64,000 nt of DNA from Anaerolineae bacterium. GTDB taxonomy: Bacteria; Chloroflexota; Anaerolineae; Aggregatilineales; Phototrophicaceae. The translations under genes and the position numbers were made by a program. Within the stretch, counting starts at the first letter, position 1. Each line of letters opens with the position of its first letter. Under the pieces are notes generated by a model that saw only the letters and a list, made by a program, of their open reading frames with translations, searched no databases and had not been told where the DNA came from. Below are positions 1 to 8,600 of the stretch, in pieces. The DNA is taken from assembly GCA_022824365.1 (NCBI GenBank), contig JAJEAA010000029.1, positions 124,001-188,000 of the forward strand, given 5' to 3'.

Positions 1-179
1 AGCGTCGGCAGATTTCGCTCCAGCTTCAAAGCGAATTCGCGGTGCTGCATATATTCGCGGTAACAGTCTTCACATTCATCAATGTATCGCGCCACGCGCT
101 GACGCACGGGATCCGCGAGATCGCCATTGACGAAGCGCGCCATGTGGACCTTGCAGAAGCGATACTTGAACCTGACCAT
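1..179 (-). CDS. Zinc-finger anti-sigma factor-like protein, 3' part beyond window
   Basis: The reading frame starts at an ATG at 179 and runs off the window edge, so only about 59 residues are visible. They contain a histidine (in KVHMARF) followed some 25 residues later by a CEDC pair. This H...CxxC pattern fits zf-HC2-type anti-sigma factors, in which the metal-binding module holds an ECF sigma factor inactive. It lies 28 bases downstream of the ECF sigma gene on the same strand, the usual sigma/anti-sigma order. A purine-rich stretch (GAAGAG) just upstream can serve as ribosome binding site. The transmembrane or sensor part expected in such proteins would lie outside the window, so the assignment rests on the finger and on position. 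Confidence 0.6.
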   Translation of the reverse strand, partial: MVRFKYRFCKVHMARFVNGDLADPVRQRVARYIDECEDCYREYMQHREFALKLERNLPT

Positions 180-207
180 GTTTCTCTTCGTACCTCACTG
201 GCAGGCG

Positions 208-813
208 TTAGTGCACACGCAAGAGTTCTTCCAAGAGACCCAGCCCGACCGGTTGCAGCGATTCTCGCAGGCGCTGGTGACCCAGGCGGACGCGACTCTC
301 GGCGGTTTTCTGCGGGCAGCCCATCACTTCCGAGATTTCCCGATAGGTCATGCCTTGTCCGTAGCGCAAAACGATGGCTTCCCGCAGGCGGGGCGATAAA
401 TCGAGCAGCGCTTCGGAGATGGATTCACTGGCGTCGCGGCGGATCACAGCGGCTTCGGGCGCTTCTGATGGCGGCGCCTTCAACTGCAAGCCCAGCCACT
501 GCGTGATATCAACAGTGATGAAGCGCTTGCGCCGGTAGGTGTTGCGACAGCGGCTGACGGCAATCGTGTACAGCCAGGTCTTCAGCGACGCCTTGCCGGA
601 ATCGTAGCGGTGCAGGTTCTTAAAGGCGTAGAGGAAGGATTCTTGCAAGATGTCTTCGGCATCTTGCTCGTTCATCAGCAGGCTGTAGCAGAGGCGGTGG
701 AGGCTGGCGGCGAAACGATCGTAGAGTTCGGCATAACCGCTTTGATCGCCATTAAGGGCGCGCTGGATTATGGCGTTGATTTCGGCACGGGCGCTTGCTC
801 GCATGTCAGTCAT
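208..813 (-). CDS. ECF-subfamily RNA polymerase sigma-70 factor
   Basis: The product has the two-domain layout of an ECF sigma factor. Region 2 holds the DAEDILQESFLYAF motif, with a WLYTIAVSRCRNTYRRK core-binding and -10-recognition segment. Region 4 holds LSPRLREAIVLRY followed by the helix-turn-helix GMTYREISEVMGCPQKTAESRV, which recognises -35 elements. The ORF could begin 16 codons earlier, but a GCGAGGG ribosome binding site lies directly before two consecutive ATGs at 816 and 813. The second has the better spacing and gives a 201-residue protein, normal for the family. It follows a cluster of envelope-glycan membrane proteins and precedes an anti-sigma-like gene, so it may control envelope functions; that role is inferred. 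Confidence 0.92.
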   Translation of the reverse strand: MTDMRASARAEINAIIQRALNGDQSGYAELYDRFAASLHRLCYSLLMNEQDAEDILQESFLYAFKNLHRYDSGKASLKTWLYTIAVSRCRNTYRRKRFITVDITQWLGLQLKAPPSEAPEAAVIRRDASESISEALLDLSPRLREAIVLRYGQGMTYREISEVMGCPQKTAESRVRLGHQRLRESLQPVGLGLLEELLRVH

Positions 814-885
814 CATCCCTCGCTTGCGCTGACTCTTTCCTTGACACTTTCTATTGTACACAGAGGCGGGGAGACATCCTCAATT

Positions 886-2889
886 TTAGGGCTGTCTCGC
901 CAGGGTGGCGCCATTATAGACATCTTGCCGCAACCATAATATAGCGGCTTCTTCTTGAAAGAGCGCGCGGTCTATCCGCCCATGCGACCACCAGGCGGCG
1001 AAATCCCAAATGTCCAGATTTGCTATGGAAACGGTTCGGCGCAGGACGAAACGCTGCCCGACATAGTCGCCGGCGAGATCACTCGCTTGAGTCGGATCAT
1101 CCGACAGCAGCACGATGCGCTGGCCCGCGGCTGCGGCCGCGAAAGTCTCAAAACGCGCATTCGGGAAATCACGCGCCAGCCATGCGACCAAGCCGCTATC
1201 GCTGACGATGCCGCGCTCGTCGGTCACGATGGTGAAATCCAGCTGGGGGAAGCCGAATGTCTCGCGATCCGCCAATTCAAAAAGCGTGTCCCGCAGGAGC
1301 TCGGCATCATTGGTCACGGCGCGTTCCCGCCATAAGCCATCCGGTTTATGGGGATTGACAGCCGCGGCTTGCCAGGCGCCGCCGACGCCGGAAAGCATCA
1401 GAAGCCAGAAGAAGCCGATGCCGGTCCCTTGCAGGCAGGTGCCGGGACCCCAAAAGTTCGCGATCAAGAAGAAGACAACGACGCTAGTGATCCCGGTAAT
1501 GATGAGGAGCCCCAGCGCTTGCAACAGTCTAAGCTGAGAAGCATCGCCAAGCATCGCCAAGACATCAGCGAAGCTGGCGCCAGTTGGCAAGCCCGTCATC
1601 AGCCGCGCCACTTGCATGAACTGCACGGAGAGGATGAACATAAAGAGCAGGACGCCGGCCGAGATCGCCCATTTTGCCCACCAGTATTGAGTGGTGTAGA
1701 GGGCGTTGTCGTCTTCGTCTTCGCTGTCCGACTCCGATCTCGCCCATAGGACAACCACGCGGCGATTAACTATCAATTGAGTCACGCCGTAGCTGGCGAG
1801 CAGAGTTAGCGGTACGACAACCCAGAGCGCATCTGACGCGCGCGCGCCTGGATACAGGAGCAGCCCAAGCGCGCCGAGGATAGCCCAAGCAGCCGCGAAG
1901 CGATCAACATAGGTGACATCCCCATGTTTCCAAAGGAGCCATGCGCCCCCGCAAGCAAAGACGATCAACAACGGCTCGCGCAAGATGAGCGCGGCGAAAC
2001 CCAGGCGAACGCCGTGAATTGAGGCGCTCTGGGAGAGGCCGCTTAAAGACGTCTCAATCAGTTGACTGACTGTTCGCAGACCGGCTGGATTCAGCATGAA
2101 CAGAGTCGCGGATACGACGACCGGGACAAAGGGGACCAAGAGGGCTGGGACGAAGGGAAAGTCGCGCAGTTGTTTGACCGCCAACTGGAGAATGTCATCG
2201 CCTGGCAATTCGAGCCGCTGCGGGGCGCTCAACGCGGTGCGCCAGACCGCGAGCCAACCGGAGGCGATCAGGATGATAAAGAGCGGAATGCCGGATGGGC
2301 TGGACAGGAGGAGCATGAATGTGACGAAAGCAATTGCCCAACAGGCGTCGCGGAGTTGCTGTGAATACCAATAGCGCCTGATCATCCAGACGGCGAGCAC
2401 GGCAAAGAGCAGCATGAAAGAGGTTCCGTCGGCGCTGCGGGAGGCTGCCAGAGGAACGGTGAGGAATGAAAGCAATGCGGCCCAGACGAAGGTCCTTGTC
2501 AAGCCCAGGCTGTCGCGGAATAGGATAGGCGCCATGCCGAGCGCGAAACCGGCAAGGGCGGCGCCGATACGCGCGTTGAATTCGTCCGCGCCAGCGAAGG
2601 AGAATGTCAGTAGTTGCGTAAGGTAGGTGAGCGGGCTGCGGGCGGGCGCGAAGTTGCCCGGCGCGTCATCTTCAATTGTATGCCAGGCTTGCAGGGATTG
2701 CTCCGCCTCGAAGTCGGTAAGCGGCACGCTGTCCAGCAAGGTGACCCGAAGCCAAAGAGAGAGCAAGGCAAGGACGGCGTAAGCCAGCCACTCGGCCGGG
2801 ATACGGCGCGGCAATGCGAAGGCGTTCCCCTTGTCAAGGGCGCTCGCGAGCGGGTCGTCAAGCGCGTTCATGTGTCCGTTTCTCGCCAT
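886..2889 (-). CDS. GT-C/GT39-like polytopic membrane glycosyltransferase
   Basis: This 667-residue protein has about a dozen hydrophobic segments. An acidic motif (DFEAEQSLQAWH, about residues 58-70) lies in the loop after the first membrane helix, the place where GT-C enzymes such as PMT/ArnT keep their catalytic acid. The C-terminal 130 residues look extracytoplasmic and soluble. The family is close to the Chloroflexota GT39-like proteins (TIGR03663-like). Known members transfer sugars from polyprenyl-phosphate donors; the substrate here is unknown. An ATG at 2889 is preceded by GAAG; a second ATG at 2871 is possible. It sits between a DUF2298 gene and the ECF sigma gene with short gaps, so an operon is likely. 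Confidence 0.8.
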   Translation of the reverse strand: MARNGHMNALDDPLASALDKGNAFALPRRIPAEWLAYAVLALLSLWLRVTLLDSVPLTDFEAEQSLQAWHTIEDDAPGNFAPARSPLTYLTQLLTFSFAGADEFNARIGAALAGFALGMAPILFRDSLGLTRTFVWAALLSFLTVPLAASRSADGTSFMLLFAVLAVWMIRRYWYSQQLRDACWAIAFVTFMLLLSSPSGIPLFIILIASGWLAVWRTALSAPQRLELPGDDILQLAVKQLRDFPFVPALLVPFVPVVVSATLFMLNPAGLRTVSQLIETSLSGLSQSASIHGVRLGFAALILREPLLIVFACGGAWLLWKHGDVTYVDRFAAAWAILGALGLLLYPGARASDALWVVVPLTLLASYGVTQLIVNRRVVVLWARSESDSEDEDDNALYTTQYWWAKWAISAGVLLFMFILSVQFMQVARLMTGLPTGASFADVLAMLGDASQLRLLQALGLLIITGITSVVVFFLIANFWGPGTCLQGTGIGFFWLLMLSGVGGAWQAAAVNPHKPDGLWRERAVTNDAELLRDTLFELADRETFGFPQLDFTIVTDERGIVSDSGLVAWLARDFPNARFETFAAAAAGQRIVLLSDDPTQASDLAGDYVGQRFVLRRTVSIANLDIWDFAAWWSHGRIDRALFQEEAAILWLRQDVYNGATLARQP

Positions 2890-2946
2890 GCTTGATCTTC
2901 ACTTGTTTTGGAGCAGTGCCTTTCATATACATTAAATGATGATATC

Positions 2947-5688
2947 TCATGCGCCGGCGTAATAGATTCGCGCCGAGCCGGACTCACATTGGACGGGCAA
3001 ATTGTCCAGGAATTTCTCTTCGCCGGAAGCGCCGTAGACTTGCTTTTCCGTCGAACCGTACATGATGTGTGTGATGTTGTAGCGCTCAATAATCGACTGA
3101 ACATCGCTGAATTCGTTGCGCGTATAAAGCGCTTTCAAGTCGGCCGCGCGCGACCCGGCGATGTCATAGTAGGTGGCGCCGCGCCATTGCCGCTCATGAT
3201 TTTCCCAGCCCAATAGTATCGGAATACCGGACAGAGCGCCCACCCGGCCATAAGCGATATTGTAGGCTTGCCCCACAGCCTCGGCGGCGACGGCATTATT
3301 GCGTCCGACGGCGTCGCGCAGGCAGCGGATCACGGCCAGGTCATCTCTGTTTATCAAGCCTTGGGCGCCATCCAGGGTGAGCGGCACGCTGATAATTGTG
3401 TCCTTGCCCTTGAAGATTGCCAAGCCAGCGGAGTCAGCCCGCAGCAGATCGGACTCGTCGGCTTCGGCGAGGTTGATGCGGGAGTAGAGCACAGTTCCTG
3501 GCGCGACGGTTTCACCATCGTGAACGTGGCGGATCGGGTTGATCCATGACGCGGGCGGCGAGACTCGCCGGTTCTGGGCGGCGTACAATCGGCCCGTTTC
3601 GATCATTGCGCGGTGGCTGACGCCGGCGATGGTATAAGCCAGCCCGGCCAGGATAGCGAGCGTAAATATAGCGGCGAGCGCGAAACGCAGAATTGGATGC
3701 GGCTTGGGTAAGGCGCGGTCGCTGAGCAGACTGTAGATCGCGTATGCTGAGGCGATGCTCCAAAGCGCCCAAGCCTGGTAATAGAGCTTGAAGACGGTGT
3801 TTATCCTGACGAAGAAGTTGTCTTTCAAATAAAAGAATTCGCTGAACAGCGTCAAGCCAAGCCCCATGCCGATAAGCAGCAGCGCGAAGCCGGTAGCCGG
3901 CGGATACTTGATCCAGGCGATCGCGACTTCCCCGAGTTGACGCGCCTGGATGTCAGCGGGGAAGATGCGCGCCGTAACCGCGGCGATGCCAGCGAGAAGC
4001 AGAACGGTGGTCAACCCATTGGCGAAACGCCGCTGCGTGAGTTGTTGAAAGAGGTCGGCGGATTCAAGAGCCGAGCTATTGAGATTGCCGACAATGGGCT
4101 GGCTGGGATTGGCCAGGGCGAGAAGCGCGCCCATGCTGGCCATCAGCAGCAACATAATCGCCAGGGCGCCAATGCCAACTGTCAGCCCCAAACGCCAATT
4201 GAGACGGTAGGCGCGATAACCGCGCCAAGCCTCCACCACTAGGTAGCTGAATAATATCAGGAGCAAGGGACCAAACATGATGAAGAAATGCCGAAACTGC
4301 GACGGGTGCAGAAGATTGGGCAAGATGCCGCCGGCTTGGGAGCGGAAGCCAACCAGATAGGGCAGATAGGCGACGGCGGCGATCAGCGCCAGAGTCAGGC
4401 CAAACTTTGCCGTCTCCAGCCAGTCCCGCGCGGTGAGCCTACCGCTTTCGCTGGTCATGAGGCGGCGGAGCGCTTCCGCGCCGATCAGCCCGGCGAGAAA
4501 GGCGGGACCATCCCAGGCGTTGAGGAAGGCAAGCCCGCCGACGACGATGCCGTAGACGAGTGTTTCGTCCCCGCCAGGCAGACGGCGGGTCAGCAGCAAG
4601 TTTAGCATCAGGCCGATCATGCTGACGACAAATGGCAGGGCGAGAACATGAGGATGGTTATCCGACAGCAGGAAACTGAAGGCGGGGAATTCTCCAATCG
4701 GCTGAATGGCCGTCAGGCGATTGTCGAGGTCGTGATCGGTGGGTACACGGCTGGCATTAAACCACCACCAATGCGACCAGCTCGAGGTATCAATGGCCAG
4801 GCTGGCGCTTGGGTCTTGTTCGTAGGTGAAGGTTTCGAAGTCAGGCAGCTTCTGCGTATTCCAGAATTCCAGGTAGGATTGCGGCGCGGAACGAGTTTGG
4901 AGCGGCGCTTCGATAAGCGCGAACTGGAAGTTGCCCATCAGCGCCAAAATCAGCAGCGCCACAATTCCGACCGCGATGGCGCCCAAACGGGATCTCCCAT
5001 TTTGGACAATGGTCGCCGTTAAGCCAAAGGCGCGCGACCGCGCCAAATTGTAGGCGACGCCGAAAGCGGTAATGCCGGTCAGCGAAAACAGCGAGGCATT
5101 TGTCAGATTGAAGCCGATGGCGCTGCTGACGCCGCTGATTGTGGCGAGAGCCGCCGACATGATATAACCCATGTAGTAGTAGCTTATCGCGTAGCCAGAC
5201 ATCCAGGGATCGTCCGGCGGGAAGCTGGCGCTGCGCTGCGCCGCGCTTAAGAATGCCAATTCCATCGGCTTTTCCGTCCCGGTCAAGCCATTTTGGTGGG
5301 CGCGGTAGAGCGCCCAACCGAAGAACAGGACCGCGAATAGCAGTTCAGTCACAAGGACAAGGCTGCGATTTTCTTGCCACCAGTTGGTTAGAGAGTCAAC
5401 TTGGCCATTGCGAAAGTAGAGGGCAAGTGAAGCTGACAGCGCCAGCAGCCAGCATAATATGATGCTGCCGCGCGAATTATCAAGGAAGCCGTAACTGCCC
5501 AGCAGCCAGAAAAGCCAGGTGACGAAAAGTAATCCCAGGGCGCGGGCGATGGTGTAGCCGCGATCGGGCAGAGCGCTGAACAGCCGGAGGCAGAGCGGCA
5601 AAGCGGCCAAACCGGCGAGCGTAATCGAGAACCACCAGGCGAGCAGCAGATGCCCCTCCCGCGCCAGCCAATCGAGAAATAGCGTCAT
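2947..5688 (-). CDS. DUF2298 / Chlor_Arch_YYY membrane protein
   Basis: A 913-residue protein with many transmembrane helices. It carries the family hallmarks: a KPMELAFL segment, FPPDDPWMSG, the triple-tyrosine YAISYYYMGY (about residues 165-175), and a later FLLSDNHPHVLALP motif. These place it in DUF2298 (Chlor_Arch_YYY), a family of unknown biochemistry usually found beside GT39-like genes in Chloroflexota and archaea, and thought to act in surface glycan or glycolipid assembly. Its ATG overlaps the stop codon of the upstream 1957-residue gene (ATGA at 5685-5688), indicating translational coupling. The C-terminal 150 residues are soluble and end in a tyrosine-rich RIYYAGA tail. The same domain occurs again as the C-terminal half of the upstream fusion. 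Confidence 0.85.
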   Translation of the reverse strand: MTLFLDWLAREGHLLLAWWFSITLAGLAALPLCLRLFSALPDRGYTIARALGLLFVTWLFWLLGSYGFLDNSRGSIILCWLLALSASLALYFRNGQVDSLTNWWQENRSLVLVTELLFAVLFFGWALYRAHQNGLTGTEKPMELAFLSAAQRSASFPPDDPWMSGYAISYYYMGYIMSAALATISGVSSAIGFNLTNASLFSLTGITAFGVAYNLARSRAFGLTATIVQNGRSRLGAIAVGIVALLILALMGNFQFALIEAPLQTRSAPQSYLEFWNTQKLPDFETFTYEQDPSASLAIDTSSWSHWWWFNASRVPTDHDLDNRLTAIQPIGEFPAFSFLLSDNHPHVLALPFVVSMIGLMLNLLLTRRLPGGDETLVYGIVVGGLAFLNAWDGPAFLAGLIGAEALRRLMTSESGRLTARDWLETAKFGLTLALIAAVAYLPYLVGFRSQAGGILPNLLHPSQFRHFFIMFGPLLLILFSYLVVEAWRGYRAYRLNWRLGLTVGIGALAIMLLLMASMGALLALANPSQPIVGNLNSSALESADLFQQLTQRRFANGLTTVLLLAGIAAVTARIFPADIQARQLGEVAIAWIKYPPATGFALLLIGMGLGLTLFSEFFYLKDNFFVRINTVFKLYYQAWALWSIASAYAIYSLLSDRALPKPHPILRFALAAIFTLAILAGLAYTIAGVSHRAMIETGRLYAAQNRRVSPPASWINPIRHVHDGETVAPGTVLYSRINLAEADESDLLRADSAGLAIFKGKDTIISVPLTLDGAQGLINRDDLAVIRCLRDAVGRNNAVAAEAVGQAYNIAYGRVGALSGIPILLGWENHERQWRGATYYDIAGSRAADLKALYTRNEFSDVQSIIERYNITHIMYGSTEKQVYGASGEEKFLDNLPVQCESGSARIYYAGA

Positions 5689-8600
5689 GAGCCGCGCTCC
5701 ACCAGGAATTGCATCAGGCTTTGGTCATCCACCTCGTAAATGACCGCGCCATCAACTTCAAACGCGATATGGAGCAAGCCGCGTTCCACCATGCGATCAA
5801 ATTTCTCCAGCCCTTCCGCTGCTGAGTGGACTTCCTCCAAGCCGCTTCTGATGATGTACTTGATGGAGAAATGATGGATGATATCGACCGCGACGTCGAT
5901 ATCTTCCGTGTTATAGAATTGCAGGATATTTCTTTCTCGCTGGAAGACCCATTGGTTCATCGGATGAAAGGCGCGTTGCTGCCGCTGATGCCAATTCCAG
6001 CCGAGCACGGAAGGCAAACCTGTCAGGATCGACATTCTTCCGTTCCATTGGTATTCGCTGCCCGGTTGCCGGCCTTCGATGATGACCGGCGAGCCTTCGA
6101 CATTTTCCTGCAACCAGCGCGCCAATTGGTAATCCAGCGCCAGATCGGTTTCAGCGCTGATGCGACGCTCCGACGAGAATTCCCTGTGTTTGGCTTGTGT
6201 CATGTAATCCATGCCATTCAACGTCAAGGGAAGGTCTGGCGCCATACGATCAAAGGAGCGTCCGCGCGTCGCTGTAAAGGGGAAGATGCCGGCCATGCCG
6301 ATAAGCAGCGCGGCGGGGAAGTACCAAGCGATCTTCAGCGCTCGGCTGAAATTCTCAGATGCTTCCAGCAGGCAGGCAAAGGCGATGCCGCCGGCGATGC
6401 TCAGGAGCAGCCACACCTGAATATAGAACTTGAAGACCGTGTTTTGGCGACCGATATCGCCGCCAATGACCAGCACTTCGACGCCTAATGTAATGGACAG
6501 CGCCAAGCCGATCAAGACGAGCGTGAAGCGCATCACATCTGTCTGCCCGGGACGGAAGAATAGCAAGGCGATCCAGCAAACAAGCGGCAGGACGATCAGC
6601 GCCGCTTGGTATCCGATCACGGCGAAGGCCAGGGAAAGCAGCCAAGCCAAGCCTATGACTGCGAGTATGCGGGCCGCCGAGGTCTTGTGCTCCAAAACCG
6701 CCTTGACGCGTGTAGCCCGCATCCAACGGCTGGTATCCCAAAACAGAAGTGAAAAGACCAAGAACAAGAACAGGCCGTGAATATCGAAGTATGCCCAGAG
6801 GGGCGTCTTGCCGCCCTGCCATAATTGTATGCTGTTGTAGGCGCTGGCATGCCAACTGGTATAGGGCAGAGCAAATGCCAAACTGAGCGCGGCATAACCG
6901 CCAAGCGTCCCGGCAAACTCAAGGGCGGAAGCGCGCAGGAATACATAGCGCAGGGCGAGCCACAGAATGACAAGGCCGATACAGACTATAAGCCCGGCCC
7001 GCAGCGCGTTTAGCAGGCTCGTCGCTGATATCCCGTTTGTCGGGGCAAGGGCGCCGCCGGTGGACAGAAGCGCCGACAAAACGCCGATAAGCAACAATAG
7101 CAGGCTGGAGAGCGCGAAATAGAAGCGCGCGTCCTGCGGGGAGCGAAAGGTCTTCTGCCAGCGCAAGCTCCAGGCATAGGCCAGAGCCAGGATCGAGAGC
7201 AAGGTCATTGAAGGCCAATCCCAGGTGTTGGTCGCCTGCATGAGGCCGACGGTCAGCGCGAGCAGCGCCAGCGCCAGAAAACGCTCAAGCGGCGCGCGAT
7301 AATGCTGTCTCGCCCCCGCGACTTCGTTGAAGAGCAGCAGCACCGTCAGGAGGATCAGCGGCATGTTGATCATGTGCGCGTGGAGATCTCCATAAAGAAA
7401 GGTGAAATAAGGCATCTCGGTGATGGCGTTGCCGCGCACTCCAGGGGTCTCCGCCAGGACACGCGACGGACCCCAATACCAGCGATCGCTGTTGATATGA
7501 AGTTGCTCGCCCCGCAACATTCTCCCGGCGCCGCGAGCCAAGCCGCCGATGAGCGAAAGCGAATTATTGATTTCGTAACGCAGGCTGTCCCAAGGATGCA
7601 GCTCGGCTGCCCGGCGCGACAAGTCCGCGCTGATATCGGGAGGAACCGGGCTATAGTTGGCGGCTTCATACTCGTCAATCAGGAAGCGTTCCAGGCTTTC
7701 CGGTCGCTGATAGCCGCCGTGCGCCGCGATTGCGTTGCCGATGACACGCGCCGTATCCAGATTGCCAAACAAGACGCATAGCAGCAAAGCCATGATGCCC
7801 GCGACCCAGGGGCTGCCCAGCCGTCGTCGAGCAGGCTTGCCGCTTCGGTCGTCGCCGACGGAAGGGCGCCAGCGAGACAGCATGTTGAAAGCGGTGGAGA
7901 AGGCGCCCATGCCGGTCAAGCTGAAGATAGTCGGGATCATCAAGTTGTAGGCGAAGGCCGGCACGACGCCAAGCAACAGGGTTGGCGCGCCGACCAAAAC
8001 AAATCCAAAGTAGTAATAGTTGATGAAGCCGCCGGAAAACCAGGGATCAATAGGCGGGAAGGTGGTACTGCGCAAGACGCCGTTGAGATAGGCGAAGTCC
8101 ATCGGTTTTTCGCCGCCTTTGGCCGGATGCCAAAGGTCAGGGTTGGTCAAACGCACAACGATCAACGCCAGGAATGCGATGAGGCCGATCAGTTCCATCC
8201 ACGCCAGTCGTCGCCAGTGGTCGCGGAGGAATTCGACGAGTCTGACGCGGATGAGTAGCGCGCTGGCGATTGCCAGTAGAACAAGCGAAAAGAGAATGCC
8301 GCCTTGTGACCAGATGGGAATCTTCAAGCTGGAGACAGCCCAGGCAAACCAGGCGACCAACAGCATGCCCACGAGCTTGCTAACGCCATACCCGCCATCC
8401 GCCATCTTTGGAAATATCGCGAATACAAGCGGAAAGGCGAGCGCGCCAAAGAGGAATATGGTCGCACACCAGACGACTACGCCGATGACCTGATTGCTGT
8501 TGATAATGCTGTCGCTAAAAAATCGGTCGGACCATGTCCCGCCGTTTGTCTGTATCTCTCGTTCGGCGGGCGTGAACATAAGACCAGTCGGCACGGGTTC

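Noticed and set aside
5826..6488. A 220-codon plus-strand frame inside the giant fusion gene
   Set aside because: Antisense shadow; the minus-strand protein has continuous DUF2298 motifs through this interval.
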